Shown: positions 27,801 through 39,223 of the stretch, piece after piece
How positions within the stretch are numbered: position 1 is the stretch's first letter
How the letters are laid out: every line of letters starts with the position of its first letter
From: Mesaphorura yosii
Lineage: Eukaryota > Arthropoda > Collembola > Poduromorpha > Tullbergiidae
Length of the DNA: 64,000 nt
Direction of reading: 5' to 3'
Assembly: GCA_009869945.1 (NCBI GenBank)
Contig: WIXG01000356.1
Coordinates: 1 to 64,000 of the forward strand
Position numbers and translations under genes: made by a program
Notes under the pieces: generated by a model
Databases searched by the model: none
Seen by the model: the letters and a program-made list of their open reading frames with translations, nothing else
What the model was told of the DNA's origin: nothing

Positions 27801-30800
27801 GTGTTCATTGCTTGCGTTTCGTTTGCGCTTCGTCCTCGCCTTGCGCTCTGTACTTTTCTAATTTAATTAATGAAGTAGAGTCCCGGCTCCTTCAGGCTAG
27901 GCTAAGGAATCCCCGAGAAAGGCGAGGAAAGAAAGACGAGCACAAAATGAGCAGTGTAAAGGTCTCTATCAGTTTCAGCGCGTAGCGAGGCGATGCAGTG
28001 TCTTTATCCTTCCACCGTAGCCTAGGCCTGGCTTTATTTTCTCTCAATCTTGTCTTATGTCGAAGATAATAAGATTCAATGCAGCACCGTTGCAACTAAA
28101 GAATGAGAGATTACAGCAGCAGCTCGTTCATATCTAGCAAGTAAATCTGCGTACTCATCTTCTTCTTGTAAGTAATGTTCGTGTCGACGAGGACAAGACG
28201 GGGACGAGGAAGTAATCAACTCAGTGCAGCCTGACTGGGAATCATCCGCCAAACGAGCGGAGAAAGTCCATTGCAATCAAATTATTACAAAAGAATGTGA
28301 ATTGACTTTTGACTCATTCATTCGTTCCTTTCTCCTTGCGTGCTTCCCCAGAGAGATTAATTCTGCTGCATCGAGCACCGTGACTGTAAGAGAACAGAGC
28401 GGACAAAAGAGCCGAGAGCATCTTTTTATTCTGTCCCATGGCCACGGCATGCGTCGAAGGCTGCGCTCACAATAGAAGTAGTAATGCTTATAGGAAGTGA
28501 TGCTCAATTCTTTAATAAGAATTGTATCTAATTATCTTGATTGATGACAAGTTCGTGTCAAATGAACATAAAGCACAACAAAAGAGACAAATGCAGTTTT
28601 TTTTGGAATACAACGGAATGAAAGCCAAACGCACTTTCACTTTCACGTGTATTGCGTGTACTCGACGCACTTCATTCGTTCGTTGCATGTTTCTCTCATT
28701 GTACATTTACGATTTACGTGTTTAGCAATCTAATTCTATTATGTACTTTTGTAATTACATTAAATTACAGATCATATCGTTATTGACCACGACGGAATAC
28801 TAATCAAAGGTGTACGGGAAGAAGACGAAGGTGTGTACAATTGTCGAGTGCGAGTGGTTCAGTTGGGACATGTCGAGGAGCGTGCAATCACACTGGAAGT
28901 TCAGGAGAAGCCGAGAATAACGGATCCACCACCCAAGCAAGGAGACATGGTAAGTGGTGGAGTGATTCTGGAGATTGTTGCGAACCCAGGGTGGACACGC
29001 ATTAATTTGACCGGTTCGGTTTCTACGAATAGGTTGAAGGTGGCGATTTTGAGATGCGATGTACGGGTGTCGGCAAACCACCTCCGGAAATCCTTTGGAC
29101 AAGACGAGGACAAAACCTTTACGGAATCGAAAGACATACTGTCGATAAGTACGGATTTTAGGAATCCAAGGCTAGAGCTGTGTTATTTAACCCCTTCCAC
29201 ACAAACAGGTACACCGGCACGCTCCGAATTGACAATGTTCATGTTGAGGATGAAGGCGAGTATTATTGCCGCGCGCTCAATGCTGCAGGATTTGACGAAG
29301 TCATGGCCAACATGAAGGTTATTACAAAGCCAGTCATCATGGAATTCATTAACAAAACGTAAGGACAATTATAATTAGGTTACAAGTGGACAATTGAGAT
29401 GGAGGCATTTCCGGAGGATTTATACTTTTCAACGTCTTCTAGAACCCAAGTTGAAGGCTATGTCGAGCTGAATTGCAAGGCTCGAGGAAATCCGTTGCCA
29501 ACAATTTTGTTCCAGAAGGATAGCGTCCCATTCCGCTATAGTCAGGGAGGGCAAACTGATCAAAGAATCTTCCTCGAGCAAACAGTCGAAACATTTTCAT
29601 CTCGTGAGGGTGACTTCTATCATGGCGAAGTCACATCGGCAACTTTGAAGATTAGTGATGTTCTTCGAACGGATGATGGACTTTACAACTGCATCGCTAC
29701 GAATGGGCGTGTTGAAAGTACGCTAAAATTCAATTATTGCAATAAATAGAGAGAATTCATTGTAAAATGTTACCTTTTCCCTTTGTAGCCGAACGTTTGG
29801 GACATTTGACGGTGGAATATTTGCCAACTTTCCAAAATACACCAATGAAAGAAAACTGGTCTTGGGACGCTCGTCCGGTAAGCGAGAAACCGTTTACTGA
29901 TATGTAAAAGAAGTGTCTTGAAAGACAACAGAGTAACAGACATTTCATGCCTACTGTCCAATGAAGCATTTAAAATTTGTTGTGTTCCGTAGGTCAATCT
30001 CACTTGCCTTGCTGAAGCCATACCTAATGCCACCATTAACTGGTTCTTTGTCGAAGTTCCCGAACGTGAAGTTGTTGAAAGCATCAACATCAGACGATTT
30101 GGCTACGAGTCCGTGAGCTCACTCGAGGTATATCAGTGTTCATCCGACTTCTGGCCAGATCAATGCTAAATGTCGGGCCTACTTGCAGATTCGACCAGTT
30201 GATCGTCGCATGTTTGGACACTACCGTTGCGTCGCCACCAACAAACTGGGAACATCTCAGCATACAATTTATCTTCGGGAAGGCAGACGGCCTGGACACA
30301 TTCAACAAGTTATTGTTCAATACAAGACTGCAACCAGCATTGCATTCAAAATCGTTCCACCAACTGACGATGGTGGCCTTCCGATCGATTCCATTGTTGT
30401 GCAGTACAGACATGAACGTGACACCTGGGACAATCCTCAGGTTGTCAACTGGCCAGTTGGTAAGTATTCTTTATGAAACCGAGTGCGTGCATTCTGACTA
30501 AATTGGGTATCCTTATTTCTGTAGATCAAACCCTCTTCGTTATTGAAGGCTTGGAATCGCTGAGAACTTACGCTTTCCGATTTGCGGCAAGCAGTCAGGT
30601 CGGAATTGGAGACTGGGCACAGGAGAGACTCGAACTTATGCCAAGGCAGACTGTCCCAGGTAAAGTATAAACATGGTTCTCATGCACGTGTCTCGGGCTG
30701 CAGTGTTCAACAGCGTTACAATGAATTGTTCGTTACAGAGGCACCATTTATTAGAACCGAAAGTTATCAGGGAATCGCCCACACTCCATACCCGAACCAA

Positions 30801-33430
30801 TTTGAGCTTCTCTGGACTGTTCCACCAGATAATGGAGAACGCATAGAATATTTCAAGATATCTAGGATTCCCGTAAGTTCAGTTAATCCTTTGTTGATTT
30901 GTCTTAACTTAATTCCGGGTTTCCTTTCTTAACTTCGCTTGCATACGCTTGCAGGTCAGCAATTCATCAGGCTACTGGGCAACTTATGGAAGCGTTCGAG
31001 AGGAAATTCTTCCGTATGGGGAACCACGCCATATTCTCAGGGATCTTACAGCTGGCACATACTACAAAGTCGAAATACGAGCACACAATATCATTGGAGA
31101 TAGTGAGCCGGCTGAAATTATCATAAAGACTGCTCCGAATCCTGGCGGTAAGCACTCGTAATGTCATGACCATGTATGTCGGTCTAGTGCCGAACTAAAT
31201 TGGTTAGATTTTCTGTTCCATGAGTTACTCCAGCGTAGCGTAGCGAGAAATAGATAATCCGTAAATAGCGAATCCCATCATAGTTAAATAGTCCTGTCCT
31301 GTTATCAGTGATTTTCGAAATTCGAGCAGGCAGACTTTGCGCTTTCCCAATTCTAGCTAGCTTCAATTTATTGCGAAAGTTTCGCAATGGTCAATTCTTT
31401 GCGAGTGCACAGTTGAATGGCTTTTTGCATGAAAATGCTTACGACTCATCGTTTTTGTTTTTACTGCCTTTCGTGTAGAAAGTTGTGCGATCTCACCAAA
31501 AAATAGCCTGTGAAGTCAATCTAATGTTCGATGTCTTTGCTTTCAGCGTTTGAGAATCTATTTCAGTTTTTGTTTCTTCTTTCTGATTTCTAACACAGGA
31601 GCCGGTTATCCGCGGGGCGCATCCAGTTCGTTCTCAAGCTCCGCAAACCATTTGAAAATGTTGTACCATAGTTTAGCAAAATTTCTGCTTGTGTACTTTG
31701 GCATCCGAATGCGGGTCTCAACTTAATTTATCAACTTTTCATATCCCCTATAAATGGGTGTCAGCTTTACATGCCAGTCATTCAGTCTGAGGAGAAATTA
31801 GGAGATAGGACCCATAATTTTAGAGCTTCTTAATAAGTAACAAGAAAACCCATAATTACAACTAATTCAGAGCCGGGCGATGACATTCGTGGACACACTT
31901 CTGCATTGTTCGCATTTAAAAAGAGTGCCATCGTTTCTGGTTTAATCTGATGCTCTCTGCTTCGAGGTGTGATCGCAATCGCTTTCTTCTGACTTTGTCA
32001 ATTTGTATATGCAATAATTGAAATAATATGCAATAGGTTCAATTATTGAAATTCGAATAATCTTCTAACACACAAGCAATGTTCAAGTTTGAAGACAATA
32101 ACTAATAACTTAATGACACATGGCGGCGCAACGTCGCCTCTCTCAGCTCTCTATCGTACTGTTGTATACTTCTAACCGATAAGTCAGTACATAGCTCAGG
32201 TTTGTCTGAATAAATCTTTTTCACTGTATTGTTCAAGCGAATCCCTTTTGCTCAACTCGTTCGTGAGATTTTGTCGTTGGGCAGTTGCTCAAAAATCTTT
32301 CTGCCATTTTGTGATTTCTCTGACTGCTTAACTGTATGACTTATGCTTCCGTTCGTGCTCCAATTCCATTTCAGGTAAGTGTGTCACGTACTGATGATTT
32401 CTTGGCCATTTTGCTTTCTATCCGCTTGAGTTGCTTTGTTAGTATATCTTGCAAGATGCACTTATTTTGTTGGTTATTCGGGCATCGGGCTAATTTTGGA
32501 TAAACCGGAATCAGGAGAAATTAGAGCTAAGAGCTTACACTAGTTTAGGAAAAGGCGGTCCCGGACTATGGTTTTATATTATTAGTGAGGGTTTTGGATT
32601 GGTGTTTGATAGTAACTGATTTATTTAGTAGCCAATTTATGTAACTGATTTCAACTGCACAGGTTCCATCTACGATTCAGTCGTCAGCCGGAACAAGCAA
32701 GCAGCTTTAAGTTTCCCGGTGATTATTGCACTTGCCCTGATGCTCGTGCTTCTCACAGTCATTTTGGTTGACATAACCTGTTATCGCATGAAGCAGACAG
32801 GTGAGTAGCTTCTTCGGGTATGTTTGGTTTCATTTTGCAATTATTACCTTACCCATTTCTAGGTATAATTTGGGGAGTCAGTCACTGTGGGAAGAAACGC
32901 TCGAGCCACACCAACGGAAGCGCGCATAACGGGAAGGAAAAGTAAGTTAAAGCAAGAATTTGTTTGGAGAAGAACGGTTTGGGAGCGGTAGTTCGGCATG
33001 GCGTAGTCATTTGCACGCAGTATAGAAATTTTTGTAATCATTTCGCTTTGCAAGCATCGCATGCAATTAACTTTGCTCTCTTGTTCAGTTCGATAATTTT
33101 GATGCCTTCTTCCAGAGAATCTCGACCACTGAGATCTGATGAAAGGCAGCAAGTGACTCCTGATCAAGGAAATATTTACTCAGAACCCTTTATGAATGCT
33201 GCTGACGAATTTAATGAGTGAGCTTACTTTGGTTTATGATTTGTTTCTGTCGTTTTCACTGTCATGTCTGTTTTTGCTGTTTTGTTCATTCCGCTGACAT
33301 CTTGCACTCAGTTGTACGAATGGGAAGAGATGCTATTGTAATGCTTTGCTGTGATTTTAGTGGCAGTAACGCAAACGGCAGCCGGAAAGGCGTCGCCAAC
33401 CGAACTTCGGACAACGCTACACCAGTATAA
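24848..33430 (+). CDS. Fas2: Fasciclin 2 / NCAM-type neural cell adhesion molecule
   Basis: Homophilic cell-surface adhesion molecule of the Fasciclin II/NCAM family, known from axon bundling and synapse growth. Coding exons join in phase: 24848-25037, 27343-27485, 27558-27659, 27728-27772, 28771-28949, 29033-29148, 29209-29358, 29443-29717, 29789-29877, 29993-30127, 30189-30459, 30525-30659, 30739-30872, 30955-31147, 32663-32800, 32863-32941, 33116-33217, 33361-33430. With the signal exon at 15359 the protein has 862 residues. Five Ig domains (about residues 20-515, with Y-x-C motifs such as DEGTYRC, DEGVYNC, DEGEYYC, DDGLYNC, FGHYRC) precede two FN3 domains (about 520-730), a transmembrane segment (about 748-770, FPVIIALALMLVLL) and a cytoplasmic tail. 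The tail ends in ATPV, a class I PDZ ligand comparable with the C-terminus of insect Fas2 that binds Dlg. Family assignment is firm; individual splice sites are inferred. Confidence 0.95.
25038..27342 (+). other. Fas2 intron within Ig domain 1
   Basis: A 2.3 kb intron splitting the first Ig domain after an arginine codon (AG|A). It contains a 157-codon ATG-started open frame at 25862-26335 of unknown meaning, and otherwise nothing I recognise. Confidence 0.7.
27660..27727 (+). other. Fas2 micro-intron made almost only of A and T
   Basis: This 68-base intron between two Ig2 exons contains G only at its two ends and near the acceptor, and a single C. The rest is overlapping ATTAATTATAT-type units that are nearly self-complementary. 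The flanking coding sequence joins in phase (att g|at tgg, I-D-W). Confidence 0.85.
27773..28770 (+). other. Fas2 intron within Ig domain 2
   Basis: A roughly 1 kb intron joining ...STVDD to DHIVIDHDG in phase 1. I see no exon on either strand. Confidence 0.7.
31599..31726 (+). CDS. Fas2: Alternative 3'-terminal exon of Fas2, probable GPI-anchor tail
   Basis: Inside the 1.5 kb intron between the second FN3 exon and the transmembrane exon, a pyrimidine-rich acceptor (ttctaacacag) precedes a frame that accepts the same phase-1 donor used by exon 30955-31147. It encodes about 42 residues: a small-residue run (GASSSFSSSA) that could hold a GPI attachment site, a short spacer (NHLKM), a hydrophobic stretch (LAKFLLVYFGI) and a stop at 31724-31726. 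An AATAAA at 32209 would end such a transcript. Insect Fas2 is known to exist in both transmembrane and GPI-linked forms made by alternative 3' exons, and this exon fits that arrangement. The residues RMRVST after the hydrophobic part are less typical of GPI signals. Confidence 0.5.
32209..32214 (+). terminator. Poly(A) signal AATAAA, candidate end of the Fas2 GPI transcript
   Basis: It lies about 480 bases after the stop of the alternative exon at 31599 and within an intron of the transmembrane form, as expected for a separate terminal exon. Confidence 0.4.
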
Positions 33431-34501
33431 GGAGAGCCTTCGCGCGAAAGGAGAGAGAAGCTTCGAAGTTCAAGACCATTGAAAGAAAACGAAATTAAAT
33501 CGCGTCTCATCCTCATCCTTTGAAGGAATGATCTCACGAAGAATCCTGCAATTGGCTTTTTCTTTGTTACGTGAATTCTGGCTCTTGGTCCTTACACCCA
33601 CTAGAGACTAGGTTAGACTGCCGGAACGAGCAAGTTTTGTTGATTTGTTGTTTAAGGACGTGCATTCCAGCAATGCCTCTACTTACACTTTGCTTTAGAT
33701 TTTAGGCGCAGGTATCCAATTTGTACATTAGTCATGACACAGCATAACACTAATTTCTAGTACATGATTTATGTTATGCCTTTGAATTATGTCCTGAAAC
33801 CTTCTCTATCATTGTGAAACTAGTCCAACTTGAATTCAGAACGTCCAATCAACATCAGACTCGTTAAATATGCAAGGCTTTGGGTCTAGAATGTAATGTA
33901 AAGGCAACGGTTCATGGATAAGTAGATTTTGTATTTATACCGTACATTTAAGGGATCCTATAATGTGTTTTACTGTAGGATAAGTCTACGCTAAATTACA
34001 AATGTCTCGTATTTTGTATTCGATATTTTTGTTACCTTGCTACAAGCTGTTACATGTACAAAGTGTCGAACATTTGATAGCTCTCATTAATTCAATAGCT
34101 GTTAGAATGTGTGCCAGTGAGACAAAGGAATTTGTATGATTCTTGTAGGAGAGCAATTGATGTCTGGTAAGTTAACAGGCAATATTTGTAATCTGCTTAC
34201 TGGTGTGAAACTTTCCCCACTGGAAAAAATGCGAGACTATGGATGTTTATCATTCTTAATAACGTTTACCTTCTAGCGTGTAGCCTGAGGACTGCTCGTC
34301 TTCTGCCTTATAAGTCTCTGAAAAAGATAAGGGTGAGTGGGTGTATGAATGGTTAGGTGTGCATGCTTGATTTTAAGATTGTAACAAGATACATGTATTT
34401 TGTCAAGCGTTTTGATACCAATAACTTCAAAAATTCATCAAACTGTAAAATTCTCTTAAGTAGGCTAAAACTGAAAGTAAATTATGTACTCCAATGGAAC
34501 T

Positions 34502-34507
34502 AATAAA
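34502..34507 (+). terminator. Poly(A) signal AATAAA, end of Fas2
   Basis: It follows an AT-rich 3' untranslated region of about 1.07 kb (33431 onward) with no open frame. The opposing B3GAT signal lies only about 60 bases further on. Confidence 0.6.
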
Positions 34508-34564
34508 GTATTGTGAGCTTCATTTTTACTTGGCGCTTGGATTGGTTGTTGGTCAGATCTCGCT

Positions 34565-34570
34565 TTTATT
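34565..34570 (-). terminator. Poly(A) signal AATAAA, end of the B3GAT-type gene
   Basis: The plus strand reads TTTATT, about 310 bases downstream of the stop codon at 34877. The two convergent genes probably end within a few tens of bases of each other. Confidence 0.55.
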
Positions 34571-34876
34571 CGTGGTCAATTAATGTAAATGGCATCTAAA
34601 GATCCTGGAATTTAAAGCACAAACTTACTGACATAATCTTCAACTAAAATAACAAAAACCTCTCTTCATCAGAGCTCGCACAGCATGAGAATACATGAGA
34701 ATACATATTGAGACAAGATTTACAAAGATTGCTAATACAGTCTACTCGAAGGTCGAGAAATACCGGTCATTTTCGTCAATATTGCAAAACGACTTCGTTT
34801 AATGGCCCAAATTGGCCTCCTCCTCTCATTTTAAGTAATAATTTCCAGTTGTCTTGTTTCTTTGCTATCACATTGG

Positions 34877-36349
34877 TTACACTTCTAAACCAAAGTTAGA
34901 AGGCTTTTTTCCTTCTTTCTTCAGAGTCTTTTCCCGTATCAGATTGGGTGTTTCTGTTCTTGTATGCCATACTAAAACCTGCATCAATTCATTCATCGTA
35001 AATTAGTCTTGATGCGCCAGGCGGACCCTCGCGTTCAAATTCAGTAGTTAATGCAACCTACTTGAGTACAATTTTCTGCTTTAACCTCGAGCTCATCTAA
35101 TGACTTGACGAAATGCTTCAGCAATTCACTTTCTTGGTACCCCTTTTCTACTTCGAATGCAAACTTTCCATCTGGGACGCTGAGAAAGTGTTTTAAGTTG
35201 ATGGCAAATCCAGCCATGTCTAAAAAGAGAGCAACTTAATGAATTTAACGCTTGCTTTCATTATTCACTTGTCGATGATTTACCGGTAGCAAACGGTCGC
35301 TCTGGACTCCATACCGTCAGCCAACCTGTGACTTTGCCCTTTTCATTGATTCGTGGTCGCTCAACTAGGAGACCACCGACAAGCCCAACTGGCCAAACTC
35401 CGACTTTCTTAATATATCTCATCTAAATTAAGATGACATGAAAAATACCAACTGCAATACATACAGTATACCGAATTTCGAATATTTTGAGTTGCTTACT
35501 TCATCGAACACTTCTAAGGAGTACGTGTTATCGTCATCTAAGAAATAAATGACACCCTCCGGGCCATCAATACTAAGGTTGTCCCGAACCCACTGTAGTG
35601 CTGTATTTCTCTGTAAGACTCCGCGAGGCTTCGACCATCGCGGCTCCTAGGACAAATTACAGAGGAAAGAGCTTTAAGCATTATTACTCTGTACTATGTT
35701 ACAGATCAAAATGCAATTTACCTTCGACTTCAACCTCCAATTCTTAGGAGTAGCAATATTAAGGTGGGTATACTTAAGACCCGATTTAATTAGCAATTTT
35801 ATGACGAGGTCAGTCTTGTCTTCTGAATCTTCAATGATGATCCAATGCAAATTCGGTACCAATTTTAATGTGTTTGAGATTCTAGTTAATTCTGCTTTCT
35901 GTAGCTCTCTCGTGTAAGTTGGAGTAATAGCATAAATTATTGGAAGACTGTTTTCAATCAAGTAATCGTCTTCCGCATTTCCATTACATTTATGTAGTTT
36001 GTCTTTGTAGTATGAAAGCTGTAACCATATTTCACGGAAATTAGCACTGTAATGCACATGAGAACCGGATGGACAATGCCGACGTCGACTTACTTGCGTT
36101 TTTAGACTTGATATTAGCCTGTCGTTCTCGAATCTCGATTCAAGGTCGCGAACTTGTTTCAGGTATTCCGCCGACGGTGGAAGACGATAAAGGTCTGACG
36201 ACCATCCTTTACAAGAATGTTTTAGGACTCTAGTTCTAGTCAATACTCAAGTTTGTTTTTTAATTTCGAGTACCTTTCACACACCACAGAATAAACAGGA
36301 CAGTCGCAAAAATTAGGAAACCCCTCATCGTTAGCTTATTCATTGTCAT
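34877..36349 (-). CDS. Beta-1,3-glucuronosyltransferase (B3GAT / GlcAT family)
   Basis: Golgi type II membrane enzyme of glycosyltransferase family 43, which transfers glucuronic acid from UDP-GlcA to galactose. Family members finish the proteoglycan linker or the HNK-1-type epitope. Exons, 5' to 3': 36274-36349, 35722-36206, 35500-35646, 35284-35422, 35062-35219, 34877-34978; 368 residues. It starts with a short cytosolic part and a membrane anchor ([13 protein letters not shown]), then a stem, the donor motif region [22 protein letters not shown], the metal-binding DDDNTYS (about 224-230), [11 protein letters not shown]-x-x-DMAGF, GYQES and the terminal NCT[10 protein letters not shown]. 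The last motif lies on a small exon at 34877-34978; without it the frame would end early at 35041. The first intron (67 bases) is chosen by length and phase. Whether it is the GlcAT-I, -P or -S type cannot be decided here. Confidence 0.92.
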
Positions 36350-37506
36350 CGTGCTTGACTGGACCACTTGCGCTTGTCAGCTACCGTGCGTTTTCGGGTT
36401 CTCCTGTTGCAATTCACACCATTCTCAATTTCAGCATTTGGGTTCTGTGCAAGTAACGTGTAAGTTAGAGAGCGTGAGAGGAAGTTATCTGAGGTTAGCC
36501 CGAGGAGTCTCAATGGCTTACAAAACTTCGGTTTGTTACGCCTAAATCTGCTACAGGAGAGCTCTTCAGAGGATTTCAGAAATTTCTTTTCTCTGACGGA
36601 GTCGTGGTACGCCAAAACGGTTACCGGGCAAACATGTGAATCAGACTAGCGTAAGAGTTAGTGACGAAATTTAATGGGATGCACGAATTAATAACATAAT
36701 TCTCTATCTAAATAGCATTGGGTAAAAAAAACGGGTGTTTTTTCAGTCAGCAAATTGTTTGTTTTCGAGTCACCTTCTGACGAGCTCTCCTTCTATAGCA
36801 AGTTTGGGCAAGGCAAACAAAGTTTGGCGTAGCCATTGAGATTCCTCGGGTTAGCCTGTAGGTGAGTAAATTGAACTTACCCGAATTTATCTGTGTCCTG
36901 TATCATCTCTTTCTTAGCTGTCACACGACACCATTCACACGTTCGTTGTATTCCAGTCTCGCCAGTCAAGTTATTAGTTTGTTAGCTACGTGGTTCGGAA
37001 AAAATCACTCCGCATTGAGCTGGATTGTTGATCTCGGATGACGTTCACATCACGTCGCCTGGTTCTGTTGCAGAACAGGTGATGAAAGTGATGATGTGTC
37101 TATTGTTGCTTTTCAAGTTGTATACAATCGACAAATTCAATGACTTGTAAAGAATGTTGTTCAAAACCAAAGATTCGCATCCTTGCTCGTCCCTCGTCTC
37201 TTCTGTGCAGGAACGGAAGCTGATTGATTTGATCTTATGAACGAAAGAACGGAGCTAGCAGTAGCGGCGAATATCTGTTGTTGAAATCAATTCATTTTTG
37301 AAGTTCTTGAGATGTTATTGTTCGGCCAATTTCAACATTAGTTAGCAATACAGCTGGGCCGGGAAGGGAGTATTTCAAGACAGTGACAGAATTTTTGAAT
37401 CCTGCAACCATCCATCATAATCCGTAAGTGATTTTACCTGTTGCCAAAAACGGAATTCTCATTCATTAATTCTCGCCAAACTCACAATTTTTTGTGCGCG
37501 CAGGTA
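36350..37506. promoter_or_regulatory. Shared 5' region of B3GAT (-) and CSN8 (+)
   Basis: About 1.1 kb between the two start codons. It contains an untranslated first exon of CSN8 ending at a strong donor (37423|GTAAGT), spliced to an acceptor just before the CSN8 ATG (CAG at 37501-37503). It probably acts as a bidirectional promoter; I see no TATA-like element that I would call. Confidence 0.45.
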
Positions 37507-38161
37507 ATGGCACAACCCGTCGTCGTCGTACAAGACCAGACAGCGTTGTTGGAATTTCATGAATTGGAAGCCAAGCAGGCCGGAAGAGATTTTCCCGTTG
37601 AAGATTATGCAGAATTGCTTGCTCATTATTTGCTTCAGAATGATTTGTGCAACGGGAAATACTTGTGGAAACGCACTCCACCATTGTATAAGGAGCCGAC
37701 CACTGAAATCGCACACATTTGGTTAGTTGGACAGCATTTGTGGGTTAAGGACATGCCCAACTTTTACAATACAATACGGAGCTATCAGTGGACTCCAAGA
37801 ATTGCGCCAATAATGCAACAACTGTTAGGTAATAAATTGTTTCTCTCAATTGTATTATGGCAGGAGGGAGCTGCGGCTTTTGATGTAAAAACGTTTGTTC
37901 CGTTTCCGTTCCGCAGTGTCCACTCAAGAGAAAATGTGGAAACTCATCGGGACCGCTTATACATCCATCAGGCCGGGTGACGCAGCTGTCCTTCTTGGCA
38001 TTACAGAAGCGGACGTATTAGCAAAGGCACACGAACAACAATGGGCCATTGCTGATGGTTTAATTGAGCCAGTAGAGCCTGTGCCAGAAGAAGTTGAACC
38101 AAGCAGCGCAGAAGATCATTTGGGTAAATTAACATCTTTCGTCACTGTTCTAGAGAACTAA
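37507..38161 (+). CDS. CSN8: COP9 signalosome complex subunit 8
   Basis: Small PCI-type subunit of the COP9 signalosome, which removes NEDD8 from cullins and so tunes ubiquitin ligases in nucleus and cytoplasm. Two exons, 37507-37828 and 37917-38161, joined in phase 1 across an 88-base intron; 188 residues, slightly shorter than the human protein of about 209. Typical features are the helical N-terminal part (LHEL-type helices, FPVEDYAELLAHYLLQND), the segment IAHIWLVGQHLW-x-KD and the winged-helix-like C-terminal part (YTSIRPGDAAVLLGI) with an acidic linker. The ATG follows the acceptor of a 5' untranslated intron, so the start is well placed. It is divergent from B3GAT and convergent with COA6. 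Confidence 0.92.
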
Positions 38162-38348
38162 GCAGGACGAACTTCGGTGATAATTCTCATGTCTCATATT
38201 ATTTTCAATGAATACGTCAAGTAAGTAAGTTTTTACGGCAATTTCTTATAACAAGTGTTTCTGTCCAATAATACAGTTATTGAGACGGCATACTACAAAA
38301 AACGAAACCTTAATATTGTCATGGTATAACTGTAACATTAAAACCCAA

Positions 38349-38354
38349 AATAAA
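38349..38354 (+). terminator. Poly(A) signal AATAAA, end of CSN8
   Basis: It lies 188 bases after the CSN8 stop codon in AT-rich DNA. Confidence 0.55.
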
Positions 38355-38468
38355 ATGTCTTAAGCTCAGCTTGAAAGAATTTGAACAGTTAACATTTGAC
38401 AAGAATCAGACTTGATAGAAGTAATACCGGCCAGCCGTGATTACACTATTGTAAAAGTCTTCTTCGTG

Positions 38469-38727
38469 TTATATTGACGACAGTGAGGGAAATTTTCGGA
38501 TCACTCGGAGAGTCGTCCTATTATCTTTAGTGCTCAGAGTCCCCGATCCTCCTGGATCACAATTTCCGTTCAGTTCACCAGGTAGAGACGAAGTGGAGCG
38601 ACTTGTCTGGGTAGAAGCTAGCACGGTGAGGTGACTGCCATATCTCGTCTCATTCTCCGAACTCTGGCCGTGAACAGACCTTTCGCAGCTTAAATAGCCA
38701 CTAGACTCCTTTTGAACTGCATCTTGG
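38469..38727 (-). other. Candidate orphan terminal coding exon
   Basis: On the minus strand a frame of 86 codons runs from a possible acceptor (ttatgatcacag) to TAA at 38469-38471. It is noticeably more GC-rich than its flanks and encodes a Ser/Thr-rich tail ending in PSLSSI, whose last three residues would fit a class I PDZ ligand. It lies between the 3' ends of CSN8 and COA6, beyond the likely COA6 poly(A) signal, and I found no exon to join it to. The plus strand also has a 58-codon open frame here ending at a GTGAGG donor-like site, so the coding strand is uncertain. The length alone is not significant. Confidence 0.25.
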
Positions 38728-38984
38728 CTGTGATCATAACATGTTTACAGTTAGATTCCTAAATGACCGGTCAGACAGAAGTACTGTACTAAAGCGGATG
38801 GATTAGTTGGCTTTCAAAAAGCTTAATTAATGCTTTTTTGTATCGTGTGGAAAAATATCCCTTTGCCTCAAGATTTCACATTCCGTGGTGTTGGAAATCC
38901 ATTTCACTCCAGCAGCGGTTAGCGGAAATTGGTGCGAAGTTCAAGCCAATAAAACGGTTCGTTGTGTGTAAAAACATTATGAAG

Positions 38985-38990
38985 TTTATT
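38985..38990 (-). terminator. Poly(A) signal AATAAA, end of COA6
   Basis: The plus strand reads TTTATT, about 235 bases downstream of the COA6 stop codon at 39224. Confidence 0.5.
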
Positions 38991-39223
38991 CGGATTGACT
39001 AGTGAAGATAACCTTCGTGGTTCTTCTCATTCTAAGTGTACCTACGTACAAAATTGTTTCGTATTTACATTGCACAATCTACGACATTTTAACTGTTAAT
39101 GATTAATGATTTTCATGCTATCATAACGCAGGAAACTGATTTAGTGGATTTTAATCATTGAGCACGCCAGCATCAAGCTTAGATTCAATGTTATCAAAAA
39201 GTCAAGTGCAAGTTGTCAGGTTG

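Larger units (their letters stand above)
31148..32662 (+). other. Fas2 intron between FN3-2 and the transmembrane exon
   Basis: A 1.5 kb intron in phase 1 that contains the candidate GPI-tail exon (31599-31726) and an internal poly(A) signal (32209-32214). The rest shows no feature I recognise. Confidence 0.7.

Noticed and set aside
29399-29442. In-frame ATG before the Fas2 Ig4 exon (MEAFPEDLYFS)
   Set aside because: The preceding donor phase cannot be joined here. The acceptor at 29441-29442 restores the frame (T-QVEGYVELNC) and the family alignment.
33500-34500. Search for extra exons or structured RNA after Fas2
   Set aside because: Only AT-rich 3' untranslated sequence was seen.
36246-36273. 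28-base first intron for the B3GAT gene
   Set aside because: It fits in phase but is too short to splice. The acceptor at 36207 gives a 67-base intron with the same phase, like others in the window.
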